Assembly (NCBI GenBank): GCA_900155495.1
Contig: FTLJ01000056.1
Coordinates: 1 to 64,000, forward strand
Direction: 5' to 3'
DNA length: 64,000 bases
Source: Porogramme epimiltina
Taxonomy: Eukaryota > Basidiomycota > Agaricomycetes > Polyporales > Polyporaceae
Shown one piece after another: positions 46,605-58,813 of this stretch (positions are counted from its first letter, which is position 1; each line of letters begins with the position of its first letter). The notes under the pieces were generated by a model. The model worked only from the letters and a program-made list of their open reading frames with translations. It was not told the DNA's origin and did not search any database. The translations under genes and the position numbers were made by a program.

Positions 46605-48990
46605 AATGACTAGTGGCCATGCGTATGCCATAGCGGTTTTCATTTCTCGACGCAAGTGTTCCAAGGCCGCGTAAAACGGAGTTAGCTGACGATACGGAGC
46701 GAGATTGTGTCAGTCAGGAAGTAAAGAGACGCGTTTTCCCGGTTCTCCTAAGAATTGGTTCGAATATAGTGTCACGTGCCTTCCCAGTTCCGGCAAATGC
46801 CGCCGGCCTCACGGTGCCAACTTTGATGATGAGACTAAACCGAGTTGCAAAAGCAGTGTGGCGATCAATATTCGATGTCAATAGCTGGGTGTATGCACAG
46901 GAAGAAAGCTTTGCAGGTGATAAGAAGGGGTGTGTGCCAGCGACATCGCGCACAGCGCAACAAGGAATCTATTTATAATGCTGCAGCGGTGCAAAGGCGC
47001 GCAGGCAACGCGGTGTCTAGCCCAGTATAAGACATACGACTCAGCATTGGTGTCGTCGGCAATTCCTCCTCGATCCAACACCACGACATGAATATCCTCT
47101 CGCTAAACGATGATGTCCTCATCAACATATTCTCATTCTTATATGGCCGCGATGCATTACACATGTCCTTGACCTCCTGGCGGGCGCACGACCTTGCCAT
47201 CTCCCGAGTCTCGTCTACAGCCATTTGTAGAACCCCTGAAGACGTAATACGCATGCACAAGTACATGCTTGGCCCTACCGTTGGAAAGTCCGGACCTCGC
47301 GCACGCTATTTACATATGCTCAACGTATCGTATATGGCTTTCAACCGCTGGTGCACGCAACTCCCTGACGCATCCCACCGTGACGGAGCTTCCGCCCTGA
47401 ACACGTCTATGGCCAAGCTAGTCGATGAGATTTTGATACAGGCCACCAACCTCCGATCCCTATCTATTGACATGTTATCCATTTGCATCAAAGTGGATTA
47501 TAGAGTCCGAAAAGCTCTAGCCTCGATGACTCGGCTCATCAATCTCAGAATGTGGTTGGTAGCAGACACCACCCTTCAACGAACCATCCAGTCACTCCCA
47601 AAGAGCTTGTCCCGCGTTATACTTCACTGCAGACATACCTCACCCGGGACCATTACCCTTCCACCATTCCTCTCTGCGCTTTCCATTCTCCCCAATCTCC
47701 GCAGCATTACCCTGTACAATTTCGAACCGCCATCTCCTGTTTCACCTGCGACACTCCCGCTTCTCCCATCCGTTCGCCACCTCCGCCTTGAGCGGTGCTG
47801 GGAAAGCGCAATGGTCGTCGCAGATTGCTGCCCTGGACTTGAGACCTTGAAGGTCTCGCTAAGTCGCTGCTCCCAAGAGCCCTTACAGAGCGCAAGACGT
47901 TGGCCATCTCTCCTTCAGCTCACCGTCGCGGATCAAGTGGCGTGGCAGATCACGCACAGGAGCTGCGTCAGCTCTGTCCATGCCCTCGAGCTGGGCGACG
48001 TCTTTCCCGTCTCCAGCATTCCTTCTCTCCCCGACATCATCCCGAGCGGATTTCAGAACACCTTCGAGCACGTCTACGACGCACTTTCACTTATTTTCTG
48101 TACGCGCCCCTCTGCGCTTCGAGTAACTATCCGCGTCAGCAAGACGGGGTTCAACGGCAGTTTGGGGATCTCGAGGCCCACCATCTTAGAAGACATCGCG
48201 GCCGTCGCTCCCCAGCTACGCGCGCTCGACCTCGTTTTAAAACCCACGATAATACAGAGGTGGAGAGATATGTTAGTGCGTCTACCCGTCGAATCTGCCA
48301 ATCGTTGCGCGCGCGCTGACCCTATTCCTTGTATAGGGAGGGCTCTCCGGAGAACTTGGGCTGTTCAAAGGGCTCGAGTACCTGCACGTTATTCTTCCAA
48401 ATGTCCCGTTATCATACCATTGGGAAAGTGATATGGATCGTGCTACAGTGACTGAATTCTTTATTGGAGAAGTAGTGGCCTTTGTGCCAACTTTGAAAGT
48501 CCTCGGAGTATCGCGCGTCAAGCCGGAGCAGTGGGGTCCCCCGGCGGAACTCAACAATGTTGATGGGTGGGATCTCCAAGAGCAGATGGAGAGTGTGGTC
48601 CACGGGATGTGGCGGAGACTTTATGGACCTACAAGTGTCGTGCTAATCACAAGAGAGGAGGGAGAGAGGGTGCGTTCAGACATCGTAGGTACTAGTTGAA
48701 GCGTTTAAGCTTGAGTGACACATTGTAAATTATGTTTATCTATATTGATTGCTCGCGAAGGCATTCGCGCGGCGCGCCATGGGGGTGGGATATGCATATG
48801 TACATATACTAAGTAGATCTTGGACACTCCCGAAAAGAGCATCTCCAGCCCTGGCGTGCTCCCACTCGGTGCAAGAGCTGATATACCTGAGCTCGCTGAG
48901 CGATGTACTCGGTTCATCGCCCGGAGAAATTCGATCTTCTGGAAGCGTCCAGATTAGGTATATTGTGACGGAAAAGAAGAAAGTTGTAGA
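46605..48990. repeat. Segmental duplication, unit B
   Basis: Tandem counterpart of unit A, in the same orientation. It lacks the 1.79 kb present in A and stops matching A about 49,000, partway through the HET fragment. Confidence 0.85.
47088..48699 (+). CDS. F-box-like protein, duplicated copy B
   Basis: Near-identical to copy A: MNILSLNDDVLINIFSFLYG at the start, the same leucine-rich order (IQATNLRSLSIDMLSICIK, LPNLRSITLYNF, CPGLETLKVSLS), and exon 2 from 48337 (LSGELGLFKGLEYLHVILP). Exons 47088-48275 and 48337-48699, 516 residues; the intron is again 61 nt. Differences include a 5-codon shorter stretch near residue 90 and E14 to N in the F-box (EIF to NIF). The intron here has no in-frame stop, so intron retention would give an alternative C-terminus ending at 48431. 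Both copies look functional. Confidence 0.85.
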
Positions 48991-49020
48991 GTCTTAGTCG
49001 CAGCTGCCGCACTTGTGCCC
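48824..49020 (+). pseudogene. Very short HET1-like fragment (unit B)
   Basis: Corresponds to the first part of the unit A HET fragment: SSPGEIRSSGSVQIRYIVTE matches HET1's SPGEFRSSGYVQTGYVATE. It stops matching right after the position of the HET1 splice donor. Confidence 0.7.
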
Positions 49021-51090
49021 TCGTATTCCGTCTGTGAAAATCATCATTCAAGATATAAGTTCATTGTCGTTTACGCTTCTCATGAGTGCCAGCGGCCATA
49101 TGCAGTGGTGCATGTGTGGAGATATCGATCTGCGCAAAAGGCATGGGCAGAAAAGGCGCCCAACCCTCTGGGCTCCCTCGGGCCTCACGGGCGCCCACGC
49201 CGGCCCCCTCGTCCGTTCCTCTCGGACTTCCACCCTCTCACCTCACCATAATGTTGATCTGGCTGCTCTCTCCCTACGACGACGACCTCTGCGATGGACA
49301 CATATACGCGCGTCGTCAAAATCTCCAGTAATGGTCGCCACAACTGCCTCCACGCCCCCCCGGCCCTCTCGGCTCTCCGCCTTCTCCATCAGCTTCATCC
49401 TCCCTCTGCTTGCGAGGGCAGCCCTTTCATCGCCCACAATAGCGTTTTCGACGCGTTTCCGCAAGAACGCCTGCTGTAAAATGAAGCGAAGCGCGTCCAA
49501 GGTATCGCAACGACTTCAAAAGTGAGCCGCCCGCGCCCCCAGTGGACTCCTCCGTAGTGACGGGGCACTGAGAAGTTATAATTGGTATGTAATCCTGCCT
49601 TCCTTTTGCTTCTTCCCCTATTCAACAATCTCGTTCAATGTTGGGCATACAATAGCGTCGTGTTTGCCTCCCGAAGCGGCAGGCAACCTGGATGTATATG
49701 GTGCGGGACCGTACGCAGGCGATAGCCCATTCGCAACAAACACGGGTGCGGCGGAGGAGGGTGGGCTGCAGGCACGGACAGACTTAGTGTGTACCGTCCT
49801 TTCTTTTGTTTTCGTGCAAACTCAAAGCCGCCACGTAGCTCACGGCTCCTAGAGCTGCTGCTCTTGGAAATGCATAGTCGGTCGCGGGATGAGTCGGTCA
49901 GCATGTTACAAGGCACTGACTGAATGAGACTTGCTGACAATCTCTCAGCAACCGACTCCCACTATACCCTATCATTCTACGTATGATGTTCATCCCCGGA
50001 GTCACCACACCGCGCGACCGCAGACGCAATGGACGCCTGATACGTGCGTAAGCCCTGCGGTCTGGGGGCAGAGAGGGGCAGCAGATGAGGGATACATGTT
50101 CAGTGTGAGCCTTCTCCGCCTTGTTTGTGGTAGACGTGGAGTATTCATCTCATTCGACAGCTTATGGTGACGTGGATCAATGACGTAGGACGGTGCGCAT
50201 GTCCGTTCTGGCTGAAGGAGGTGCGGAGCTGGTGTCTTGAGGTTTCTCCACCTTCTGGACACTCGGAGTGAGGACGGTGGAAGATGTTCCGCGGTACGTC
50301 TAACACCGATATCTTCTAATCTTCCACCGCGCTGATGGGTAGTCAGCCGTGTCACCCCTCGCCGCAGTCTTCTCTCATTGGCACCTAGACACGTCACAAG
50401 TGACCACGACTTTCGACACACTTCGATGCGGGGACGAGGCCATGACAGAGTGCGACGATGAACAGATCTAGACACTTAACTGCAGCAGGTGTGTGTGCTG
50501 CTGCACCGATGTCCTCTTACCACGTTACTCAGCATGCGTCCCAGATATCATGTCAGTTCGTGCACTGTTGGGCGACCAATTCTATTGAATGCATTGCGCC
50601 TGTCCTCCAAATCGCGATGGACAGCGGCAGTGTTCGGTTACACAAACCTCACATCGACTTTAACGAGCGCGAATACGTGATAGAGAAGCTCGTACGCACC
50701 GCATTCGAGTGTTCAGCTGCGCCGGCAAGCAGCTGTTGTAACCCCTGAGTGGCCTCTCCACTGCGGTGGCGGTCGCGCAGGAGCCAACCACGTTGTGAGC
50801 TCAGCGTCACGGCTTGTGGTAGATGCGGTAGAAGAAGGCTACTCCGCAGACGTCTTTCTAAATCTCACCCCTAGATCACTAATCGCTCCACGTGATAATA
50901 CGTGCTTGGCTTCAGATCTGAGCAGCTACTCCTCGCACTGCAGCAATCCTACAGGCTATGCTGTAGTGCTTGCGCAAACAGGGGCCATGTGCTACGGCGC
51001 GGCATGGACCCCGGTAGGGGGGTATATACCCCTCGCCTACGCCCGTGTTCAAGTTCTACTCCCGGCTCCGCCTCTCCCGCACCCTTTACT
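49021..51090. other. Intergenic region before the helicase gene
   Basis: About 2 kb without a supported gene. It contains an inverted repeat, CGGTGGAAGAT (50275-50285) and ATCTTCCACCG (50319-50329), and TTTACTATGG just at the helicase start. Open frames here look like chance. Confidence 0.45.
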
Positions 51091-54000
51091 ATGGCAGAAG
51101 CCAGCTCGGAAGAGCTACCACCCCTAGCGCCGTCACTCGACCGCAGTGGTCAATCCTACCCTCGTGATGAGGATGTTTACGTCTGTGATCCATGTGTCAT
51201 GGCGTTCTACTCCTACGCCGCATACGAACAGCATACACGCGGCCATACACACCTCTCACACGACGACCCAAACTGGTTCGACCCAACAGAGAGGCGTCAC
51301 AGGTGTCCCATATGTTCATGTAACGTCGGCGACAACGAGTGGCCAGAACACCTAATCTCAGAGGAACACCTCAAAAATCTGAAGATCGCAGTCCTCAGAG
51401 CGGATTTGGAGCGGGAGGAGTTCGATAGGCAAGGCGTTACTATCTACCCCACCGCTGCTTCCGCAATCGACTTCGGACTCGTCTCCATCGATGCCGCTGT
51501 CTGGGGCATAGACGCGGAAGTTCGCGTGTCGACAAACAAGGATGACCCTATCCTCCTCGTCGAGAAGAAGGTCACCTCTCGTGTGCCTGGTCACGCTTCC
51601 TTGTACGTCCACCTTCGCATACAATCACTTGAACACTTGTCTAAGAGGCTGTCTCCCTAGTTTCACCCCCGCTGATACCAGTGATGCGTTCGCAGTAATC
51701 CCAGAGCAACCACTATCATTCAAGATCACGTTTCGTCACACAGAGTTGGGTCGGTACGAAGCTCGTCTCACTCTCACTCTTCAAGGGACGGACGAAGTGC
51801 CGTTTGTCATCGCGCGGCGGTTGGTCGTCGTCGTCGGAGAAGAACCGGACCACGAGCTCCTCAAGCCCGTCGCTCGGTACATCCGGCCCGTCCGTGTGCG
51901 CGAGATGATTCAGGACCGCCAGATTCTTTCTGGAGTTCATGTGTCCATTCAGCGCACCGAATGGGCGAAAGAAATGCCTATTTGCCGAATCCCTGAAGAA
52001 CTGAGGGAGATTTTGAGGTACTGCCCCATGAAGGAAATCTCGGAGCGCCTTAGGAAAGAGTATTTCCCGGGGCCACTAAGTCCGGAGAATTATAACGCGT
52101 ACTTTCAACATCTGCTCTGGATAGAAGAAGATCGAGCTGAGTACGTGATCCTCGTTTACACTATTACCACGTCTGACGCATCGCACGACAGATATGACCT
52201 CAAAATCTACAATATGGCCGGTGTCGAATTCATCAAAGAACCGGGAAAACAGCTATTCATGTATGTATATAGAAAACTCTGTTCTCGAAGGCACAATATT
52301 GACATCAGGTTACAGGCTTACCGTTCACGGGCTCGCGGAGAAAAGGCCAAGCGTGGTTATCGGTGAGTTCCCCTTGCAAATAGACGTCTGTATACTATAA
52401 TGAATGCATTGGTGGCAGGTGACAGTATCATTGCGCAGGACCAATATGGCGTCGTAAACTTCAAGGGTGTCGTTCACGAGATCCGTGCACAACAAGTGTT
52501 CTTGGACTTCCCCGAGGAGTTTAAGCCCGAAGGGAGGAAATACGATGTTTACTTTCAGTTGAACCGCACCTCTCTGCGGCGCCAACACCAAGCTCTTCTG
52601 GCGGTGATTTCGAACGTCGAGCGACTGACCTTCCCAGAACCTGGTCAAGAAGGATTGCTTTCCCCGATCGGCGCCGAAGATGCGCCAATTCAGCTGATCA
52701 ACACCTCTATCGAAACCAATCCGCTCCAACTACTGGCTGTGAAAGCGATTTTGACCCTTCGGTCGGGAGCAGCACCGTTCATCGTGTTCGGACCGTGAGC
52801 GCTTCTCCTGTGTTCTCTCATTCTGATTAGTACATCTAATTACGACTATAGGCCGGGTACGGGGAAGACAGTCACGATAATAGAGTCCATCAACCAAATC
52901 CTCATGAGGTATCCGCGCGCAAAGATCCTTGCTTGCGCCCCTAGTAATAGTGCCGCCGACCTTCTTGCATGGCGTCTTGCTCGAACACTCACTCCTGAGG
53001 ACATGTTTAGATGCAATGCCGCCTTGCGGGATCCCATTACCATGCCTCCAGACCTCGCCTCGTATACATTCCGTTCTAGGAATACGTACACTATGCCCTC
53101 CATTGACACGTTGATGAAGTACAAGGTCATCGTCTCAACATGTAACAACGCCTCCTTTGCGTACAACATCGGGATGCCTGCAGGGCACTGGACGCATATT
53201 TTTGTGGACGAAGCTGCCCAAGTGTCAGAGCCCGAAGCTCTCAACGCTATCAAACCCCTCGCTCTCGACTCCACACGAATCATCTTATCTGGGGATCCAA
53301 TGCAACTTGGGCCAGTGATCCGCTCCAGTGTCGCCAGAGAACTTCATATGGACAAGAGCTATCTTGAGCGGCTTTTGGAACGCCCCGTATACAGCGGAGA
53401 AGGAGGAAGAGGGAGAGCGTGAGTACATCTGTCGCGTGTTATCCACTCAGAATATATCTCCTAAGCTTCTTTTTTAACTTGTCGCAGATACATCAAGCTC
53501 CTGCAGAACTATCGCTCGCACAAAGCAATCCTGGACTTCCCAAGTAAGCGGTTCTATGAAGGAGAGCTGCAGGTCTGCGGAAAGGAGGAAGTCATCAATT
53601 CGTATCTCAACACCCAGCATCTGGCTTCCCCGAAGTTTCCAGTCGTCTTCCACGCTATCACCGGGATGAACGAGCGCGAGGCATCGTCGCCCTCGTACTT
53701 CAACATTGAAGAGGCCGCGCAAGTCAAGGCGTGCATCACGAAGCTATTGGCAGACCGGCGTACCTCGATCTGTGAGCAAATTGCTGTCTCTCTGATATGC
53801 CCGTCGTTGAGCCTATGCTGACTAGACCCGCAGCTGCCGAAGAGATTGGCGTCATCGCACCGTACCACGCCCAGGTCCGCAAGATCCGACTCCTCCTGCG
53901 TCAAGCAAGCTTCACCAATGTCAAGGTCGGGTCAGTGGAGGAGTTCCAGGGACAGGTGCCACGCCCCTTCCATTCTAGATTGTCCCGGACTCACTGCTTT

Positions 54001-54486
54001 TGTTGTACGTTCTCCAGGAACGCCGCGTGATCATTCTATCGACCGTAAGGAGCAGCACCAACCTGCTCGCGTATGATGCCAAGTTCACCCTGGGCTTCCT
54101 CTCTAACCCTCGCCGTTTCAATGGTGAGTGTTAACTTCGCCTGTTACTAATGCGCAAAATGTGAGGTCGTGCTGACGGATGTGCATTGGTCAGTCGCGAT
54201 CACACGTGCGAAAGCCCTCCTCATCGTCATCGGGGACGCTCAGATCCTCACGGTCGACCCGCTCTGGCGTTCCTTCATGAACTATGTGTACGCTAATGGT
54301 GGGTGGAGAGGCGACGAGCCCTCATGGGACACAAACGCCTCCGTGGAGGGAGAAGACTACTCTAACGAGCTGCGGGACGCGATTGCGGCGGAGATGAGTG
54401 AGACGATCGCCGCTCGCGGCCCTGGAGTGGACGTGGAGGCCGAAGCCAATATGGAACGTGGATGGGACGGCGGGGCTGAACTATGA
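51091..54486 (+). CDS. SF1 RNA helicase, MOV10/SDE3-like, with two N-terminal zinc fingers
   Basis: Upf1-like superfamily 1 helicase of the MOV10/SDE3/SAD-3 branch; relatives act in small-RNA silencing. ATG 51091. Two C2H2 fingers come first: C32-x2-C35-x12-H48-x3-H52 and C72-x2-C75-x11-H87-x5-H93. Then a beta-rich region and the SF1 motifs in order: Q-like [12 protein letters not shown], Walker A GPPGTGKT (split by the intron at about 52796-52852), Ia [15 protein letters not shown] in [82 protein letters not shown]. First exon borders: 51091-51602, 51661-52140, then from 52192; further introns begin near 52260, 52362, 53419, 53773, 53956 and 54123. All catalytic motifs are intact. Confidence 0.9.
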
Positions 54487-54987
54487 TTGTCTCTATGAGG
54501 TTGAGATGGGCAGGCGGGACAGTAGATCGCACTTAGTGTTGATTTAGAAATGGGGTAACCAGACATTCCGTTATTTTCGGCATGACGTCATCGCGGGTAT
54601 AGACATAAACTTCCCTCGAAATGAGGCGTATCATACGACACTGTACACGCTGGCGGATTGTATGGTAACATATAAGCACAAGGACAAGATGAGTGACCCC
54701 ATGAACGCGCCATCATAGCTAGTTAGCAGTAATGAACGGGAGGTGCGGCTTATAGATCGATAGTCTCGGAAACATAGAATAACATGAAGTCCTGGGGCAT
54801 AATGAGGAGACCACTCTTGAAACATGTACAAACGTTAACGTCAGATGATAAACACTATCCTTCGATACCTCGAACGTGAAATCAGCATGAGATAAGGGTA
54901 GGACACAGGCTTCGGCTTTACGTGCTTCATCTACGAGTACTAAGGATTAGCTGGAGTCTGCCCTCACTTTACGTTAATGCTCTACAC
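54487..54987. other. Intergenic region between converging genes
   Basis: About 500 bases, AT-richer than its surroundings, holding the presumed 3' ends of the helicase and velvet genes. No gene seen. Confidence 0.5.
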
Positions 54988-56618
54988 TCACCATTGACGA
55001 CATAAGCTGCCTGACACAGAGACGGTCGAGGTCGCATCTGAGTCCCCATCGTTTATCAGGGATGCTGGCTGGATAGCCGCGTCCAGTCCAACCCTGCCCC
55101 TCCGCCATTCCGAAGAGGGCGACGCGACAGCGAGGAGCAGTGAAGACGACTCGATTGGCCTTGGTGGCCGTGCAGCGCAGCCATAGCTCGGCGCAGCTGG
55201 CGTACTTCCAACCGCGTTAGGGGGTAGGAACCTCTCACAGAGAGCATTCCTGGAAGCATTAGATCCCAGACCGCCCTCTTGGGGAGGGCCGGGCTGGGGG
55301 GGAGAGATCGTCGTTTCGTGGCGAGAGCCTGGCTTTGACCCTCTGCGCTCCCGGGAACGCACGTTGACGCGAACCCCAGAGCGTAAAAGTTGCTGTGGGG
55401 CGGTATTGTCATGACCAAAGGAGATGTGGGTATGATAGAGTGTCAGGTCAGAAGGAGAAGGTAATGCACAATGATTCATATGACTTATACATGCCTTCGT
55501 GAGATCTGTAGATGCGCCGAGGCCGGGGAACGCCTTCGTCGAGAAGATCTCGAAAGCTCCCCCTTCACACTGCGCGAGCACTGGTATCTCGCCCCGAGGG
55601 CCGACCCTGCAGTGAATGTCGAATGCGCGATATCCGAGCCGGAAACACCCTTCTCCTTTGACTGCGATATCCTGTGGGCCGGTACAAAGTCGTTAGCACT
55701 TTAGCGCCTGCATAGGACACAACGCACTGGGAAGCAGAACATCAGCGCATTGTGGCCGCCGCGTTGCATAAGCGAGCACATTACGGTCCGCTGACCAGCG
55801 AGATGTTCCGTACATAGATGCGGAAGACCTGTGGGTGGATAGGGGGCATGGGCGTCTGGCGGTACCGCTGCGGGGTAGTTAGAAGGGAGGAACTCTCCCT
55901 CACGTTGGGCCGTATATTGTCCGTCCATTTTATGCCATCGGGCGGGGGCATTCTCAGTACTCGAAGAAGAGGTTGTGGACGATGCGGAGAATGCAGACCC
56001 TCCTCGTAGGGCGTTTCTTGTCCCCATGAGCTGAGGGGTTCGCCGTACGGCGTGTTCGTTCTCTGGGACATCAGACTCGGCTTGTGTGGATGGCGGAAAA
56101 CAGGGTCTTTGTGTTGGGGAATCTGGCGAAGTAATTGAAAAGAGGTCTGCTTGACACATGAGACCGAGGGTCCCTACTTCGCTTTGAACATGTGTTTGTT
56201 AGTTACGGTCTGGGGACCTCGAGGATGACGTACTCTTGGAATTCCACTTCCGTTTCAGTCTGACGCGGAGTTCCTGGGAATAAGAGTTCGAATATTGTAA
56301 GACGCGCTACCGGCGGGGGGTCTAGGGGACGCTTGTCTTTGTTCCCGTACCTGTTCGGTTGAGGATACGTGCAAACAAGATGTTGAAGAGTTTACCACGT
56401 ACCGACGACCCACGTCTGCCTTCTGGACCTCCTTGAGCTGAAAGCGCACACAGCGGCCATGGAGGGGACCAGAGACTGGCGTGATCCATCTTTCCTCCAA
56501 TGGACTTCGGAGTTCCCCCGTCTAATCAGAACGAATGAGGTCGTGGGTTGGGAGGAAACGAGCGACAGGTGCTGGGGATTGGTCACAGGAGGCTGACCGT
56601 GGTATCTATCGGCCACAT
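54988..56618 (-). CDS. Velvet-domain transcriptional regulator
   Basis: Fungal velvet factors are DNA-binding regulators of development and secondary metabolism. Proposed start: ATG 56618 (MWPIDTT), then a GTCAGC donor and exon 56521-56403 (GRCVRFQLKEVQKADVGRR). Exon 56350-56207 has YGNKDKRPLDPPPVARLTIF, the velvet signature. A middle part around 56150-55728 is variable, ending VMCSLMQRGGHNALMFCFP. Exon 55671-55495 gives DIAVKGEGCFRLGYRAFDIH, then GGAFEIFSTKAFPGLGASTD, the second signature. The last exon, from 55392, has GVRVNVRSRERRGSKPG. The last intron would need a GC donor (AAG|GCATGT) to keep frame. The frame joining 56207 to 55900 is unresolved, so a defect is possible. Which velvet subfamily it belongs to is not clear. 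Confidence 0.7.
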
Positions 56619-58805
56619 GAAGCTTCGGGAAAGTGGCCGTGATGCGTTGCAAGAGACCTCTGGAGGGAACGAGGAGTTAGAAGGGAGAATAAGCCAAGGA
56701 CGTTTTCGAAAAACGGGGAGGGAGTGGTGGGAGAGAAGATGGAGTTTCGTGCCAACCTTGAGGCGACTACGTATAGTTATACCCCTGACCATTGCCGGGC
56801 GAGATCCCCGTTAAGATTAGGTTTCGTCGAAGTCTGTGCCTTACAGGACAGTATTCGAGGCATGTTCACCCCCCCCCCGCGTCCACGAGCGATGGCTTGG
56901 GACCTTTGCTTGTACTTTCCTTCTATTTACGACCCCGGCTGTAGATACTTGAGTCCTCCCATGTAAACTAGGGTCATACACCATTCGTAGGCGATAATTC
57001 ATAAGACATAACCCGCGCGAATCATGAACGTCATACTGATGTCACCGAACAATGTGTCGAACACGTTGTATGACGTCAAACCGCTTCTGCTTCCAAGCCC
57101 CTGGCGGCAGGGGAACGAGGTGGGAAGAGGGCCGAACGTTCCGGGAACCCTTGATTTCGGAAATGCGACGATATGGGGCGCGTCAACGATGGTCTAGGGA
57201 TCTCAAGACCGAGCTACGGATGCCTGGGGAATAAGTTGCTCCCCCCCGATCTCTGTCTATCACCGAGAGTCTTGTAAGTACGTACAGGGGAATGCTGGAT
57301 CGCCGGAACAAGTATCAGAAGGCCAAGAGGAAGAGTAGACCCTGCAACTTCTAGGTAGCACAAGCCGATATGCGAGGGCGGGCACCGCTCACCGTGAGGA
57401 ATTACTGTCGTGAAACGCAGGATCTCGCTGTCCAGCTCTCCCTAGGCGTATCCAACTGCCTCGCGACATCCACGGCATCCTACGAGGTCTGGTTCGGTCA
57501 ACGGAGCACACTCCCACTGGGGACACACCCGCCGCATCCTACCGACAGAGCCCGCCACTACGTCAGCACTATTGAGCCACCGCTGTGCCTGCATCACCGC
57601 GTCCGTGCAGCGCTGAGAGATACGCGACGCCTCCACTGTACGAGGGTGCTCAGCCTCTGCCCTGCCTTCCATCGCGGCCCTCCGTGTGCGGAGGTCCTCG
57701 GCAGACCGGGAGGCGAACACACGCGGTCCGCCTCCGATCGACGCGCCCTTTCAGTCACGATCCGCGTCCCATGTCTGTGCGTGGCCGCCGCGGCGCCCGC
57801 GCCCGCCCCCGGACGCAAATTGGGAAAGAAAATGGTGGAAACGCACTTGTACATGGGGTAGGGAGGGACCGCCGATGTTGTGTCCTCCGAGCCGAGATCT
57901 CTTCCATTGCCCGCCACCTCTCCAAGCGTCCGAGAGCCGCGTAGATGTCTGCGACAGTGGAAAGTGCCGCCTGCTTCACGGGTGAGGGTTGAGCGAGGGT
58001 CTTGAGGTCACTGAGTTGGCCCGTCTTCTAGGCGGATTAGAGGTTGTCGCGTCTACCGCACCCGACCTCGACATTGACAAGCTACTCCAGAACGGCGCTC
58101 TCACGTGTCCGAATCTTCCTATTCCACGCCATCTGCTGGCGAAAGAGAGACTAAACGGCGGGCTTGTCGCGGTGTGCGTCCGTCGGCCGTATGGGGCAAC
58201 CGGAGGTGTATCTCGGGAGGTGCAGTGAAACGCTCGAACAGCATTGGGAGTTCAACGCGGCAGATAATTCTCTGTAAAGGGCACACCTAAGAGGCTTAGA
58301 TCCCTCTGAAGCCAGGCTATGCACTCCATCTTCGACTTGAGCCTTGATAAGTGAGGTGCGGTGTGACCAGGGACGAGACAGCGAAAAAGCCGAAGAGAAT
58401 GTGGGCAGATCGCGACTTGAAGATTCGGTAGCTTTCGGACTCCGGAGACCTCGACTCCCGAGGCCCGGTGGCTGGTAACTGCCCGATCACGTGGCATACA
58501 GCCCAAATGAGGGATATATGTAGTCATGTTTGGTCTGTGGCTGAAGCGAGCCAATCACACTATTCTCCGCATTTTTCGGACTTTCCCGATTTCCTGCAAT
58601 CTGTGCTTGGTCACCGTTCGTAAACGCATCTTATTCTTGACGCGAATCCTAAACATCGCCCTCTCGGAGGTTATGGACGATGTGCTGCCAAGTAGACAAG
58701 TGCTATACCGTGTGAACGGACTATGTTCGTGGGTTTGCTGATTATCCATGAAAGCCCTTTCTGACTTCTTTAAAGTTCTTTGACAGCGACAAAGTCCCTG
58801 TCCTA
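56619..58805. other. Intergenic region before the hAT-type element
   Basis: About 2.2 kb with no supported gene. A protein-like patch (ELARLLGGLEVVASTAPDLD and DKLLQNGALTC) lies at 58010-58112 on the plus strand but shows no start or family. The left end should hold the velvet promoter. Confidence 0.4.
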
Positions 58806-58813
58806 ATTGGCAC
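58806..58813. repeat. Target-site duplication, left copy (ATTGGCAC)
   Basis: ATTGGCAC directly before the left end of the hAT-type element, repeated exactly at 60011-60018 directly after its right end. Confidence 0.85.

Noticed and set aside
50275..50329. 11-bp inverted repeat CGGTGGAAGAT/ATCTTCCACCG as a transposon end
   Set aside because: The 33-nt spacing and lack of a target duplication make a chance hairpin more likely.
57370..57861. 163-codon open frame as a gene
   Set aside because: Arginine/proline-rich, no family likeness, and competing long frames on both strands typical of GC-rich non-coding DNA.
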